This document shows positions 45,560-57,702 of a DNA stretch of 64,000 nt, in pieces. Both the position numbers and the translations under genes were made by a program. Position 1 is the first letter of the stretch, and every line of letters starts with the position of its first letter. The notes below the pieces were generated by a model. The model did not search any database. It was not told the DNA's origin and saw only the letters and a list, made by a program, of their open reading frames with translations. The DNA lies in NCBI GenBank assembly GCA_033961575.1, contig CM066728.1, forward strand, positions 181,713,678-181,777,677, read 5' to 3'. The DNA comes from Aselliscus stoliczkanus. Taxonomy: Eukaryota > Chordata > Mammalia > Chiroptera > Hipposideridae.

Positions 45560-46249
45560 CCCCCAGCTGCCTGCGATGAACACATTAGCAGAATGACTTC
45601 CGGGTCTTCACAAGGTTGTGCCAGTGGGCACAGACTAAATCACTCAGCTGAATGGTAAGGGGGAAAGTCTTTTATTGGTTCTCAGTCAGCTGTTGAACAT
45701 CTAGACATGTAGCTAATCATTTATTAGCCTCTAATTTTGAAGGGTAGCTTTAGATGATAAGCCTCATAAAAAACTAAGAGGAAGATGCCTTTGATAAGGT
45801 GGTAAATCATTAAATAGAGAAATGACTAGCTGATTTATGGCCTACTGGAATACTTTAGACTGGGAAAGATAAACCCCCATTTCTGTTTCGTAAGTGATAT
45901 CTCTGCTGTTTCTTAGAAAAATTAAACTTGGATTACACAATGCAAAAAAAAAAAAAAAAGAAAGAAAAAAGAAGCACACTTTTGCCCTATTTCAGAGATC
46001 CTGGTTGAGTGACTGAACTGAAATCCTAAGATTTCTTCTGATACACGGAAGCTACTGTTAAAATCCTTTAAACAGGGTCTGCATTTCTAAAGTCATCAGC
46101 CTGATATTGGCATAGTAAGTGCTCTGTGTGTATCTGTTGGTTGTGTGGATCAATCCTGTGTTAAAAATATAAGATTATACAGACAAAATATGACTAAAAA
46201 CATAAAAGATTAAGTTGTTTTTTTTTTTAAATCTGACACATCCTTTCTT
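45560..46249. other. Unique DNA, no gene recognised
   Basis: Contains a 17-A run at 45943-45959 and nothing else I can name. Confidence 0.4.
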
Positions 46250-46700
46250 TTTTTTTTTCCTTTATCTAATACATCCATCACATTTCTGCCTCAGGATCTT
46301 TGCACTTGCCACTCCTTCCATCTGGAGCACACTTATCTGAGAGGTTATTGTGGCTTGTTTCTTCACTCCTTTCAGATCTCTGTTCAAATGTCACCTCCAC
46401 AGACACTCCTCACCCTCCTTCACAGCTTATGCATAGTATGACTTCTCCCACTCTAGCCCCGCTGTTATTTTCTTCATAAAACTGGATAGTACTCATACAT
46501 TCATTTACCTATATATTGTCTGTCTTCTCTGTCAGAATGTAAATGCTATGGGATGGGGGGGTGGTGTGGGACGTCATGCTCCTTATAGCTGTTTCTCTAG
46601 TACCTAGACACATGCCTACATCCTACCCCGGGGGCACTTATTAAATAGTTTTAAGAATGAAGGAATGGATAAATGAATGGATGAATGAATTGATCCATAA
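46250..46700 (+). repeat. L2 LINE 3' relic
   Basis: 'ctgcctcaggatctttgcacttgc', 'cagatctctgttcaaatgtcacc', 'tctgtcagaatgtaaatgct' and a final 'gaatggataaatgaatgg' follow the L2 3' end order. Confidence 0.8.
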
Positions 46701-47588
46701 GACTGGAAAATTGCTATGGCTCCCATGGGCGTGACTTTTTTCTCTGAACTTAGTTGATTATAGTAAAATCAGAGGTTGAAATAATGTCTTGTGATCTGTA
46801 TCGTTATAATATTCATGTGATATGGGCTTCTCTTATGAAGATAATTATTTAAAAGTTCTTTTGTTCTCACTATATTATATATTCATATTTGGACTAAAGA
46901 GAATAAAGAAAGGATTTGATTTGGGGAACATAAGAAGCTTAGAATAATGAAGTAAATTCTGGTAACAAATGTTACCTCTTGTCAGCTCACATTTCTTAAA
47001 GAAAAAACCAATGAGGATTTTTAGATATAACTAATTGGTGACAGCTAAAAGTGTCAAAGTAAAGTTCTAAAATTTAGATTTTTTTGCATGTAACTAGATT
47101 TTGGAAAGTCACACAAAAAGGTATATTTCAAAAATAATGTGAAAAATTAAAAATGAAATCACTTTTCCAATCTGAAAAGAACTTTTCTAATGTACTGAAA
47201 GCTGAGACTTTCTCAGAAGGCAGTACCTCTCCTCCTTAGAAAATGTCTTCTCCATAAACAAATATACTTCTAAACAGTGTTTCTGAACTTAAACTGAATA
47301 TTCGCAGAGGTACTTTTAGATTGGGTAGGAGAGCAGAGCAGACAGTTTTGAACATGAGCTTGGGAAAAACCCTGAATATATGCTGCATATCTTACAGTGT
47401 AACTACAAATCTGTGGAAAGAAATATGCAAAACACGCAAGTCAATCCAGGACTTCAGAAATCCTTAGAATAAATATTCATTACCCAGTTCTGGTGTCCTA
47501 TGTCCTCTCCTCACCACATAGGTAGGCTGTTCAGAAATATTTGTGCCAATGTTTCCTTGGTAGCAGATAAAAATGGTAGAAATTAAAA
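46701..47588. other. Unique DNA, no gene recognised
   Basis: AT-rich, no repeats identified by eye. Confidence 0.4.
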
Positions 47589-47604
47589 AATAAGTACACA
47601 GGGG

Positions 47605-48003
47605 GACCGGTCGAGTGGTTCAGTTGGTTAAGAGCATGACCTCTGAGCAACAGTGTAGCCGGTTTGATTCCCACATGGGCCAGTGAGCTGGGCCGGAGCT
47701 GAGCTGCCTTAAGCTGCTGACAGGCGGCCAGATTGCTCAGTGGTTAGAGCGTTTGCTCTTAGCAACAAAGTTTCTGGTTCGACTCCTGCATGGGATGGTG
47801 GGCTACACCCACCTGCAACTAAGATTGGACCCAGGGCCTTGAGCTGAGCAGCCACGAGTTGCCAACGGGAGGCCAGATGGCGACTGGACTTGGAGCTGAG
47901 CTAGCTGCACCCTTCACAACTAAGATTGAAAGACAACAACTTGGCTGTTCCCTTTCCCCAATTCCCCAACACTGTTCCAATGCCCCAATTAAAAAAAAAA
48001 AAG
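47605..48003 (+). mobile_element. Dimeric (two tRNA-like units) SINE
   Basis: First unit: 'gtcgagtggttcagttggttaag', B-box 'ggtttgattcc'. Second unit: 'agattgctcagtggttagagc', B-box 'ggttcgactcc'. Then 'gcaactaagattg', 'cttggctgttccc', and 'ccaattaaaaaa' tail (AATAAA lost). Perfect 16-bp TSD aataagtacacagggg at 47589-47604 and 48004-48019. Uninterrupted counterpart of 27725-28330. Confidence 0.92.
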
Positions 48004-48481
48004 AATAAGTACACAGGGGCAATATGATTTTGTGATAAAATACAATTTACAGCAGTATTGAGGTGAGAATTTTCTGGAATATACATAATTTTATTATATC
48101 TATTAGGCATACATAAAAATGTCTGTAAATTATTAATTATTATTTACACTCTCAGATCAAGTTCTTCAGGGGTCACTTGGGGGAAGGTGTGTGAAGGGGG
48201 AAGCCATGATATGTGAAAGCAGAAATCATGTGGAAGACACATTATGTAAACATGGTATAGTTATAAATTAATAGAATTAGGTGATGGGTACTTTCCCTTA
48301 AATAGCCATAAGAACCCAGAAAAGACAGTTATTGTCTCTGGTACTCATGTGTTTAAAGAATGGGGATTTGACTGAATATAACATTTCCATCCCATTTAAT
48401 TTGCTATGGTATATGAGTCACTTTCTGAGATAATACCATTTTCATGTGTGTAGTTTTATCCAGGTAAAAATAGGTTGCTTC

Positions 48482-48673
48482 TGGGGCCGGCCAAGTGGCG
48501 CGGTGGTTAAGCGCTGGCTTGGGAAGCCAGCGGCCCTGGTTCAGATCTCACCTATAAGGGCCAGTGACACTGCCCTCAAAAAAAAAAAAAAAAAAGAAAC
48601 AAAATTTTTGGCCGGCGGCCCCAGTTCTGGTCCCACATATGAGGGCCAGTGACACTGCCCTCAAAAAAAAAAA
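48482..48673 (+). mobile_element. Alu-like dimer of the short SINE
   Basis: Left arm: full short SINE (A-box 'gtggcgcggtggttaag', B-box 'ggttcagatct', 'gggccagtgacactgccctc') plus A-tail. Right arm: 'ggccggcggccccagttctgg..' lacks the A-box and anticodon-stem part, then 'gggccagtgacactgccctc' and A-tail. A single 16-bp TSD, aaaaataggttgcttc (48466-48481, 48674-48689), encloses both, so they moved as one unit. Confidence 0.93.
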
Positions 48674-48769
48674 AAAAATAGGTTGCTTCCTATTTTTTCT
48701 CTATTTTACAACAAATGGATTTTATGAAAATAATTGTTACAACCTTTTATGGTAATTACAAAACTTACA

Positions 48770-49302
48770 TACATTATACAATGAACTATTATTCAGCCTT
48801 TTTAGAAACAAGGAAGTCCTGCCATCTGCAATGATATGGATGAATCTGGAGTCCATTATGCTAAGTGAAAAGGCCAGACACAGAAAGGTAAATACTGCAT
48901 GATCTCATATGTAGAATCTAAAATAGTTGAGCTTATAGAAACACTGGGTACAATGGTGGTTGCCAGGGTTAGGATGGGAGAAATGGGAAGAATTTGGTTA
49001 AAGGGTACAAGGTTTTACTTATGCAAGATGAATAAGTTCTGGAGAGCTAATGTACAGCATGGTGATAATAGTTAACAACCCTGCATTTTATACTTTTAAA
49101 TTTATAATTTGCTAAGAGAGTATATCATAAGTGTTCTCATCACAAATAAAAAAAGAACTGTATGAGGTGATTAATATGGTAACTACTTAATTGTGGTGCT
49201 CATTTAACAATACATATGTATATCTTTATAGCAAGTTGTATACTTTAAGCATATATAATTTTTATTTGTCAATTACACCTCAATAAAGCTGAAGGAAAAA
49301 AA
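48770..49302 (+). repeat. L1: Old L1 3' end
   Basis: 'aatgatatggatgaatctggag', 'catgatctcatatgtagaatc', 'gggagaaatgggaag', ending 'caattacacctcaataaagc'. ORF2 end plus 3'UTR of an older L1 (L1M-type). Confidence 0.8.
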
Positions 49303-49599
49303 CCAGCCGACCCAACCTGCCAGTGAGCAGACTCTTTAAAGAGCTCATCTAGGGACACCTTGCAATGTAACACTAGCTAGAGGACTTTTTTTTTATTATC
49401 TCAGAAAAATGCAGGAACCAACAATAATTTTTTTTAAATGACATGCAGATATTTTTTAACTTTTATGATTCAAATCCATCCATGTATTTATCTGGCAGTT
49501 ATTGATGAGATCCCTGTTAAATGTTAGATTATTTTTATCAAAGAAACAGACATGGCCCTTGTCCTTATAAAAGTTGCAGTTCAGTCCTGGGTTTATTCT

Positions 49600-50640
49600 A
49601 ATTTTTATTAGGATTTTTTCTTTGATACTTTAATTGTTTAATAAAGTATGTTTGTGGTATTTCCCAATTCTGCTTTCTTGTAATAATAATTTTGTACTGA
49701 TTTCAAATATAATTGCATTGAACACATAGAACATGGTTTGAATGATATTGACTGAAATTTACAGAGAATTTTTTTATGGACTGACATGTGGCCAGTTTTC
49801 ATGAATGTTCCATGTATGCTTGAAAAGAATGTGTATACTCTGATCATTAGGTGTGTAAAGTTTAACTTGTGCCTATTACATAAATTACTTTATTCATATG
49901 GTTATATTGTGCTTTTTTTCTTTTTCTTTTTAGTTTTGTATTTCAAGCATGTGTTTTAATTCCACTCCACCATCTTGACTGGAAGCCTATATTGGTTTGC
50001 TTTATCTATTCATCATGTAGAAGGTATGTCAAAATTACCTACCCCTCCACCCCTCCACTTCTGGTAGATTTGTCAATCTTTCCTTGGACTTTGTTAATTT
50101 TTGGCTTTATGTGTTATGAGGCTTTGTTAGTAGCTATGTACAACTTTAGAATTTTTGTATCATTCTGGCAAATTGAACTAGCCAAGCTCTTCATGATTGC
50201 AGCATTGGCCAATAGCATGACTATAATGTCATATGAAACCCTGAGCTAGAACTATTCAGGTAAGCTGCTTCCAGGTTCCTGACCCTCTCAATCTGGGAGG
50301 AAAAACTATTTGTTGTTTTAAACAGCTAAGTTGTAGAATAATTGATACCTGGTAATAAATAACTAACATATTTCTACTTTCTCTGTTTTTTCTTTTTGGA
50401 ACTCTAAGTAGACAATTTTCAATCAGCCTTTTTTTCATTCTATCCTCTAAATCTGTTAACATATCCTTCCCAAAGTTTTGTCTCTCTTTGAAGTATTAAG
50501 CATAATTCATTCAGATCTATCTCCTAGTTCACTAATGCTTTCTTCAGCTCATCCCAATCTACTTTTTAAACAGTCTAGTGAGTTTTTAATTTAAACAATT
50601 ATATTTGCATTCTTGAAAGCTCTGTTTATTTTTTCTCTCA
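49600..50640 (-). repeat. L1: Ancient L1 ORF2 relic, antisense
   Basis: 'ttccatgtatgcttgaaaagaatgtgtat' (49809-49837) and 'ggtagatttgtcaatctttcc' are the antisense of conserved L1 ORF2 regions, and 50430-50640 continues with decayed LINE-like T-rich text. Confidence 0.6.
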
Positions 50641-51404
50641 CATATTTTTGGTAACTTATTCCTCATGTTTAGCTGATTATATATATTTTTGGACTACAGA
50701 GGGAATTGGAAGATATTCAAAGTTTCAGAAAAGATTTTTGTTTCTTTTTGACAAGATCTCAGGGTGTTATCAACTTAGAAGCACATTTAGTTTATTTGCT
50801 TGTTCCGGGATTTCACACAGGTATAATTCAACTTCCCTACCCCTTCAACCTTTCTGATGGGAAGCTTAGAATTTCAACATTTTTTAGGGGAGATTTTTTT
50901 TTCTTTTCACTGAGCAAAGGCCTAAGAAAGACAAATTATAAATTACATTTGCTCACCTTCTAGTTAGGGATAGATGCATGCTAATGGAGAAAAGTGAGGG
51001 TAGAGTTGTTTCCACAGCTTTTGTATCTCCAAGAAGACAGGGTTGATCATTCTTAATCTTAGGCAATTCCTAGAGTTGGTTTCTGTAGGCACTGTTGAAG
51101 AAATGCCCACTGGGTTTTTTTTTAATTTTTAATTTTTTATTTTTTGTATAAGGCAGGTAGGGCTTTGACTCATCAAGAATGACTAAGCATTCTGTGACTG
51201 AGCTGCCTGAGTACAAGCTACCATTAAAAAAAAAATGTAGACAGTGGCTATTCACACTTCTTTATTTCATTTCAAATATAGTATTAGAATCTAAATTAAA
51301 AAATTATTACTTATATTAATTAGTTTTATTTTCAAGGCTTACAGGCTTGAAGAACTTTAGAGAATAGTCTGTTGACTCTCTTTACAGAGTGGCTTTTGGT
51401 CAAT

Positions 51405-51505
51405 GATTCTTAGGCCTTATAAGAGAGACTCAGAAATACCTACCAAGATCCTAGTGTACTAAACTAGTGTTTCTTAAAACTGTTTGTGGTGAAGGACAAT
51501 TTTTT
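51405..51505 (+). repeat. Dispersed repeat, copy 1 (unclassified)
   Basis: 'ggccttataagagagactcagaaatacctaccaagatcctagtg..aaactagtgtttcttaaaactg' aligns with 52780-52880. Likely an old DNA-transposon relic. Confidence 0.6.
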
Positions 51506-51525
51506 TATTACCAATTCTTTTTCTT

Positions 51526-51638
51526 TTCTTTTTTTTTTTTTTTAGAGGGCAGTGTCACTGGCCCTCATATGTGGGATCCGAACCGGGGCCGCTGACCTCC
51601 CAAGCCAGCTCTTAACCACCGCGCCACTCGCCTGGCCC
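51526..51638 (-). mobile_element. Short head-only tRNA-derived SINE
   Basis: T-tail, complement of 'gggccagtgacactgccctc', head ending 'cactcgcctggcc'. 17-bp perfect TSD taccaattctttttctt at 51509-51525 and 51639-51655. Confidence 0.93.
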
Positions 51639-51999
51639 TACCAATTCTTTTTCTTATTCCTCCATTTTCTTTAAACTTATTATTTCGTCTTTTCTTTTTC
51701 TCTTGGTTTGTAACTTAAAAAGAACAAAGTTCATCAGACATTGGTTTAATTTGTTGTTTCTCTTTTTTTCCTCCTTAATATAAGCACTCAGAGCAATAAA
51801 TCTCCTATGAGTGCTGCATTGGTAACATTCCAGATTGAGATGTGGACTCTCATAATTTTGTTTTTTAACTATTCTTTTGCCTCTTCTGTCTTCTCAACCA
51901 AAACTTTCATTAAGTAGAACTCACTCTGCTGAATTCAATAAGAAAAAGAGCTGAAAAAGAGGTACAACAAGAGGAAGGAAATGGAAGAAGATAAAATGA

Positions 52000-52440
52000 T
52001 TAGTTATTGATAACATGCCCAAAATAATCAAATGAAAAATTCTTAGAATTAGTAAAGGTTTAGTTAAAATGAATGGATACAAAATGAACATTTACAAAAT
52101 GATTAATCTCTTCTTCTGTAGCAACAATCAGAAAATAAATGGTTTTGGGAAAACCCCCATCCACAATAACAAGTACAAAAATAAAGCATCCTAAAATTAG
52201 CTTACCAATTAATATGCAGGAACAACATGAAAACTACAAAAATTTACTATGAGTGATAAAAGAAGCGAAGACAAGGAAATAAACAGGCATCTCATGCTTG
52301 TGAATGAGAAGACTCAATGTTATAAAACTGTGTGTTTTCAAAATAATTTATATATTTACAATAATGTCAATTAAAATCTCCATGGAAGCTTTTGGAAATT
52401 GTGCCCAAGTGATTCTGAAGCCCAACTGAAAAAATAAATG
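52000..52440 (+). repeat. L1: Ancient L1 ORF2 relic
   Basis: 'caatcagaaaataaatggttttggg', 'aaaatttactatgagtgataaaag', 'gattctgaagcccaactgaaaaaataaatggac' follow an ancient L1 ORF2 order. Fully decayed. Confidence 0.65.
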
Positions 52441-52779
52441 GACCTAATTTCCCCTACTTCTTTTCCCGGGGAGGTGAAGGTATGGGCTGGGAGAGGGGAT
52501 ATAGAGGGCAGGAAGGTGAGGAGGCATGCTGGGAGCAGAGGACTGACTGTCACCTGGGTTTTGTGATCCACTTTCAAAGGGGTCCAGGGCAACTCTTGGA
52601 CAAAAGTTGGGGCATTTCCCACTGGGAAATGAGTATCTTTCAGTGTTTCAATAATTATTCATTGAACATCAGGCATGATTCTAGGAACTAGAGATGAAGC
52701 AGTGCACAAAACTAAGTCCCACCCTTGGGGAACTTAGGTTCTAGTTGGAGAGGTGTACAATAAACTTGAGTTTTGCTGA

Positions 52780-52880
52780 ATGACCGTAAGCCTTATAAGG
52801 AGGACCTGCAGACACCTACCAAGATCCTAATGAAATAAATTAGTGCTTCTTAAACTGCTTGTCTTAAAGACCAATTTTTT
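52780..52880 (+). repeat. Dispersed repeat, copy 2 (unclassified)
   Basis: 'aagccttataaggaggacctgcagacacctaccaagatcctaatg..aattagtgcttcttaaactg' matches 51405-51505 and is likewise followed by a minus-strand short SINE. Confidence 0.6.
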
Positions 52881-53006
52881 TTTTTTTTTTACTTTTTATT
52901 TTTATTGTTTTTTGAGGGCACTGTCACTGGCCCTCATATGTGGGACCAAACCGGGGCCGCTGGCTTCCCAAGCCAGCGCTTAACCACCGCGCCACTCGGC
53001 CAGCCC
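52881..53006 (-). mobile_element. Short head-only tRNA-derived SINE
   Basis: Complement of 'gggccagtgacagtgccctc', head with 'gaagccagcgg' and ending 'cactcggccagcc'. Flanks share 'ccaat(t/g)ttttt', a probable TSD obscured by the T-runs. Confidence 0.88.
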
Positions 53007-53409
53007 CCAATGTTTTTTTTTTTTTAATTTTTAAACTACAGCAGACATATTTTTGGACATATGGAATCTTTTACTTTGATGATGTGGTACTACCAAAGGT
53101 TTCTATGCAATCTCAGTCTTTGTTCTTATCTTGTTCAGCAGTTCTTGGACCACGCTGAGCAGCACTGAAGTAAACAACCTCAGGGAACGTGTTGAGAATG
53201 GGGGTCCTGCAGACAAGCCCATTTCTAATGAAAGTTGGCTGTGGGAGTAACTTGCCTCCACTCCATTGGCATTTCACAGTTGTCCCCTTCATTCACACAA
53301 GAACACTCAGGTTTCTCAAAGTTTCAGCCTCTCTACCCTTCACATTTGGTCTCCGTGGCTGGCAGTGGCATGAGGGGTGACAACAATGACATGTCAACCT
53401 AGCAGAGTA

Positions 53410-53490
53410 AATAGGAATCTAGGCTCTGAACTGGATCATCTTGGGTTCAAATCCTGGGCCTTTGCCCACTAGCTCTGTGCCCATGGGCAC
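53410..53490 (+). repeat. MIR relic
   Basis: 'ttgggttcaaatcctgggcc..ctagctctgtgcccatgggca' is the MIR core. Confidence 0.7.
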
Positions 53491-53827
53491 TTGGACTGGG
53501 GAATGGAGTCTACTGGAAAAGGATGTGGATAATCTAAAAGTGAGAAAGACAAAAAGAGGGGGATGGTCAGGGAGTATGTTTCCCTCGTTTGTGTACTGAG
53601 AAATGTTGGGTGTTTTCGTTTTTGAAGATCCAAACATTAATAATTTAATGGTCTAATTTCCCATCTTAAATTCTAATTCAGTTTTTCCTACTTCCCAGGT
53701 CCCTCATGTTCTCAGGCATGCTCAGAACCTCAGTCAAATTCTGTAAGGGGAAATTGCTGTTTACTTCAAGGAAAATTTCAAACCTCTCTGAACAACAATT
53801 TCCCTGTCTGTTAATGGTAGTTATTCA

Positions 53828-53925
53828 TAGTGCAATATATAAATGTATCAAAGCAGCACATTGTACACCTTAAACTTACACAATGTTATATGTCAACTAT
53901 ATCTCAACTTTGAAAATGATATGCA
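53828..53925 (+). repeat. L1: Old L1 3' end
   Basis: 'cagcacattgtacaccttaaacttacacaatg..tgtcaactatatctcaa' is an L1M-type 3' terminus. Confidence 0.8.
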
Positions 53926-55505
53926 TCTATTGTGGTTGTTGAAAATATTAAATTAAATAATGTTTGTAAAGCCCCTAACACAGAGCCAGAAATATTTTAA
54001 GTGTTTGATTAACATTAGCTGTTATCTTAGAAATAAAGAACTGAACAGATAGTTGCATTTTTTTTTTATATGTATGGTTTACTTCTATATCCAGGGTTTC
54101 CAAATTCAGGACTCTGGTATATACTTTTAGAAAAGTAGTTTCTTGATTTCTTTTTCCTTCTGATTTTCATGCAAAAATAAGAGGCATGCTGATAAATGAT
54201 TGTTTCTATGGATTTAATTAACATTTAAGTTTTGAACTCAGCTCTGTGGACCCCACTTTTCTTTCCCTCTTGGTTTGCATTCACAGAGACTTCATGTCAA
54301 AGATCATTCTAGTCAGCCTTGAGGGACATAAAGACTTGTCCCCATAGGGCAACCTGGGGTGAGTGAAGTGCACGAAGGGGGGCATGGTTTTGGGGAGTCA
54401 GAGAACCAGCTTCCATAAGCAGGCAGGATACTCTCCCACAAGAGTCTCAGTTCTTTCTGGCCCCAAATTAGGTCACCATTGACTTATTTCAGTTTCCCTC
54501 CCCAGGCAGAAGCAAGGCCCAGTCCATGCCAAGAAATTGTTTTTGACTGTCGGACACAACAGTGTTTGAAATCAAGATTAAGGCCTGTGAGTCTTGGGTG
54601 AGGAAAGTGGACATAAATGCCAAAAATTCCCCTACCTACTTTGAAAGGCTAACCTGGAGTGAAATTGTTTTCTGTTAGGTTTTATCTTTCCAGGTGTTTT
54701 ATAGAAGCCTGAAGAGTCAGTCAAGGGGTGTGAGTCATCTGGCTGTGGTAAGATTAGGAATTCCTAAACCATGATATAGAAGTCCAGCATCTGGCAGGAA
54801 AAACAAAGGAAAGTAGCTCTCAATGGCTTTTATCCCACACCCACCCCATGGGGGCCTATTTTCCTTCATAACTTTTGGACAGGTACAGATAGAGACACCT
54901 GTTTTCTAATCTCTTTTTCTTGAGTTCTGTTTTTTTCCCCCTTTTCTCTTACTCTCTAAAAGCCCAGAGCAAGTACTTACTTAAGATGAATGTATACAAG
55001 ATCATAATCAGGAAACTGGCTTTTTGTGTAAACATAGTTAAAAGGGAGAAAATGGAAAAGGAGAGACAGAAGAGGTGGAGATGGGAAAAAGGAACTGGAA
55101 AGGAGAAAGGAACAAAAGGGAAGGTGAAGGCCCCTGAGCCCGCTGAGACCAATAGCGAGAAGAGAAGTCTGTGTTTACTTAAAAGAAGAACTGAGAACAC
55201 ACTTTGTTAAATTGTGCATTTCTATTTGCCCAGCCATAAATAAAGAAAACAAAGTCCATTTCAGGAGCTATTTCAGGGAAAGACAATTGCTGTAATTCAC
55301 CTAATTTAAATGTTAAGGTGTTTCCTCATTAAAAACCTTCCAGAGCAGAGTTTCTGGACATTTGAAGTTTCTCGGTAGCTCGGAGACATGACAAGCTGGC
55401 CCCTAGGTGTTCCTGACTTTACTGTGCTCTTCAGACCACTGGAAAGCCCATTCGAAGTCTCCCTTGGTCTGCCTTCCTGAAGCACAGTAATACAAATCCT
55501 AATTT
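53926..55505. other. Unique DNA, no gene recognised
   Basis: A 96-codon Lys/Glu-rich plus frame at 54920-55210 overlaps an 83-codon minus frame; both arise from A/G-rich DNA and show no domain. Least repetitive part of the window. Confidence 0.4.
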
Positions 55506-55521
55506 AAAATGAAAATGAGCA

Positions 55522-55579
55522 CCTGAAACCTATGTAATTTCACACACCATTGTCACCCCAATAAACTTTAATTTAAAAG
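55522..55579 (+). mobile_element. L1: Very short (58-bp) L1 3'-end insertion
   Basis: 'cctgaaacctatgtaatttc ... caccattgtcaccccaataaa' is the last ~45 bp of the L1 3' end seen at 34835-35036, plus tail. Perfect 16-bp TSD aaaatgaaaatgagca at 55506-55521 and 55580-55595. Confidence 0.93.
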
Positions 55580-55775
55580 AAAATGAAAATGAGCATCTTA
55601 AATGTCCTTTTTGAAAAATACAGTACTCCATTTCATTTAGGTTAAGTATTCCTGTTTACTAGATGTTAACTCTGTCCCTTATAGCCCAGGAGTCAAAGAA
55701 TGCAGACAAAAAAATTCAAGCTAGTTTGAAAAAGGGCCAAAGTACTTTTTCTCCTGTGATAATTTTTACTTGGAG

Positions 55776-55792
55776 GCCACCTAGTGGCACTT
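55776..55792 (-). promoter_or_regulatory. CTCF-like motif, minus orientation
   Basis: gccacctagtggc (55778-55790); its complement gccactaggtggc fits the CTCF core CCASYAGRKGGC. Occupancy is inferred. Confidence 0.6.
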
Positions 55793-56279
55793 TATTGGCT
55801 GTGTTCTTCAAAGGCAAACTGAAAGAAACTTCAGGATGTAGGAGCAGGGGGTTACCTAATTTTCAAATCAACACCTTCACACTTTAGTCAGGACTTTCCC
55901 TCAACCTGGAGACAAAGCTGTGGTGGCCTTGGGTGATAAACAGGCCCTTGGCAGTTTCAGCTGCCAAATTCTCACTCCCACCTTTCACAGTTATCAAAAA
56001 AAAAAAAAAAAATACCCCTGGCCTAATTGTTTCACAAGTGGTATTTAATGAGCTCATTGTTTATTGACACCAATGACCTTTTCTTCCAACTACATAATGG
56101 CCACAATGTGGGCAATTCATCAACTAATGAACGATATTGATGGGCTGCTTTGGGTAGACATTTTGAGGAGGATACAAAGATAAGACAAAGATCTAGGCAA
56201 AAGAGAATTTTTTTTACCTCTTTCCCTCTGGTGTTGAAGTGCTCCTTCCTAGCTGTGTTCTCAGTGTTAATGACCTAAT

Positions 56280-56410
56280 CTGCCTGACTCTCCTTTACCT
56301 CATCCGGGACATGGAAGTGAGTGTACTGAGTTCATAGGGTGGTTGTGAAGATTCCATGAAAACTCGAGACAGCTCACATAATGCCTAGTATCTGGTGGAT
56401 ACTAAATAAT
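56280..56410 (+). repeat. MIR relic
   Basis: 'ggttgtgaagattccatgaaa' and 'cacataatgcctagtatctggtgg' match the MIR 3' half. Confidence 0.65.
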
Positions 56411-56808
56411 GGTTAAGATCCTTCCCTGTTGACTCCCTTCACCTAACTCCATATCTTGGACATGGCCCTTGCTGTAATTGTCTTCTGAGCAGGTGTTCAC
56501 CGCGGCACAGAATTCTGACAATGCCACTCTGACCCACCCCCATTTGAGTCTGGGTGCCAAGTACATCTCACAGCTATGGCTCTAACTTGCAGTTCAGATT
56601 TACTGGCTTGCCCTGGATCCATCTTACAACCCTGTTCTATTAAGTCAAGGTAAGTCACAGAAAGTTAAATCTCTATAGGCAGTTTCCTGTGAGATATGAT
56701 ATCCAGCATCAAAACTGGCTGTTTTAATATGAAATTCTCTGACAGTTGTGGTTTAAGAAGAAATATCACTATCAGCAGTCTGCCAGGGAAACTATTGATA
56801 TATATACT

Positions 56809-56812
<4 letters not shown>

Positions 56813-56847
<35 letters not shown>
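56813..56847. repeat. (CA)n microsatellite
   Basis: About 17 perfect CA units. Confidence 0.97.
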
Positions 56848-56850
<3 letters not shown>

Positions 56851-57149
56851 TGTATATATATGTATATTTTTGCATTTGGCTTAAGTTTAGACAAGATGGT
56901 TTCTATGATTCTCACTGCATTTACTATAAAGTCCAACATTTTAATGTGGCCTTCAAAGAGACACATACCTAGTCTCAACCCACCTCTCCAGCTATCTTGA
57001 GGCACTCATGGCCCTGCTTATTATGTTCTTACACATTAATTTAAAAAAAAAAAAGTCTTCCATGAACCAGCTGAGCTCTTTTTTTTTTCCTTGTGAAACT
57101 AGTGCATGAGTATCATACTCTATACCTGGCCAAGCCCTTCTTACACATT

Positions 57150-57420
57150 CTTTAAGACTCAACCTGTATGTTGCTTCCCTGGAGAGTTCTCCCCTGACCC
57201 TAATCTAAATTTGATTTCTTCTCTTATTCTCTCTCCTTCCTAGCACCTATCATAATTTCTAGCTAGGTATTTGTGTTTGTATTTGTTTATTGGCCATGCC
57301 CTCCCTAGGAATGTATAATAAGTGAGAATAGGGATACGCCTGTTTTGTTTATTTATTTCCTGTACCTAGCAAGACATCTGGTTCATACAGGCCACTCATT
57401 ATTGACTGAATGAAGCTAAC
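57150..57420 (+). repeat. L2 LINE 3' relic
   Basis: 'ccctggagagttctcccctgac', 'tgtacctagcaagacatctggttcatac', 'attgactgaatgaa' match the L2 3' end. Confidence 0.75.
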
Positions 57421-57663
57421 TCTATTAGTGAGAATAGCCCATGGATCACTTCTGCACACTAACAGGCCTTACATTTCCCTTAGTAAGCTTTTGCTTTGTT
57501 CAGCAGCCTTTTGGGGAATCCCCTTTGACTCAGAGATTGTTTTTGGTTACTGATAATTTCAAATAAATAAAAATTGGTTCCTAAGAAGGTCTCTTCAGAA
57601 GAACCTTTATTTTTCTAAAATGCCCCCCACCAAAAATCAGGCAATTCAAATGAACACTTCTTA

Positions 57664-57666
<3 letters not shown>

Positions 57667-57699
<33 letters not shown>
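57667..57699. repeat. (TG)n microsatellite
   Basis: About 16 TG units ending at a 'cgc'. Confidence 0.97.

Positions 57700-57702
<3 letters not shown>

Noticed and set aside
54920..55210. 96-codon Lys/Glu-rich frame as a host exon
   Set aside because: Composition artefact with an equally long antisense frame and no recognisable domain or clear splice sites.
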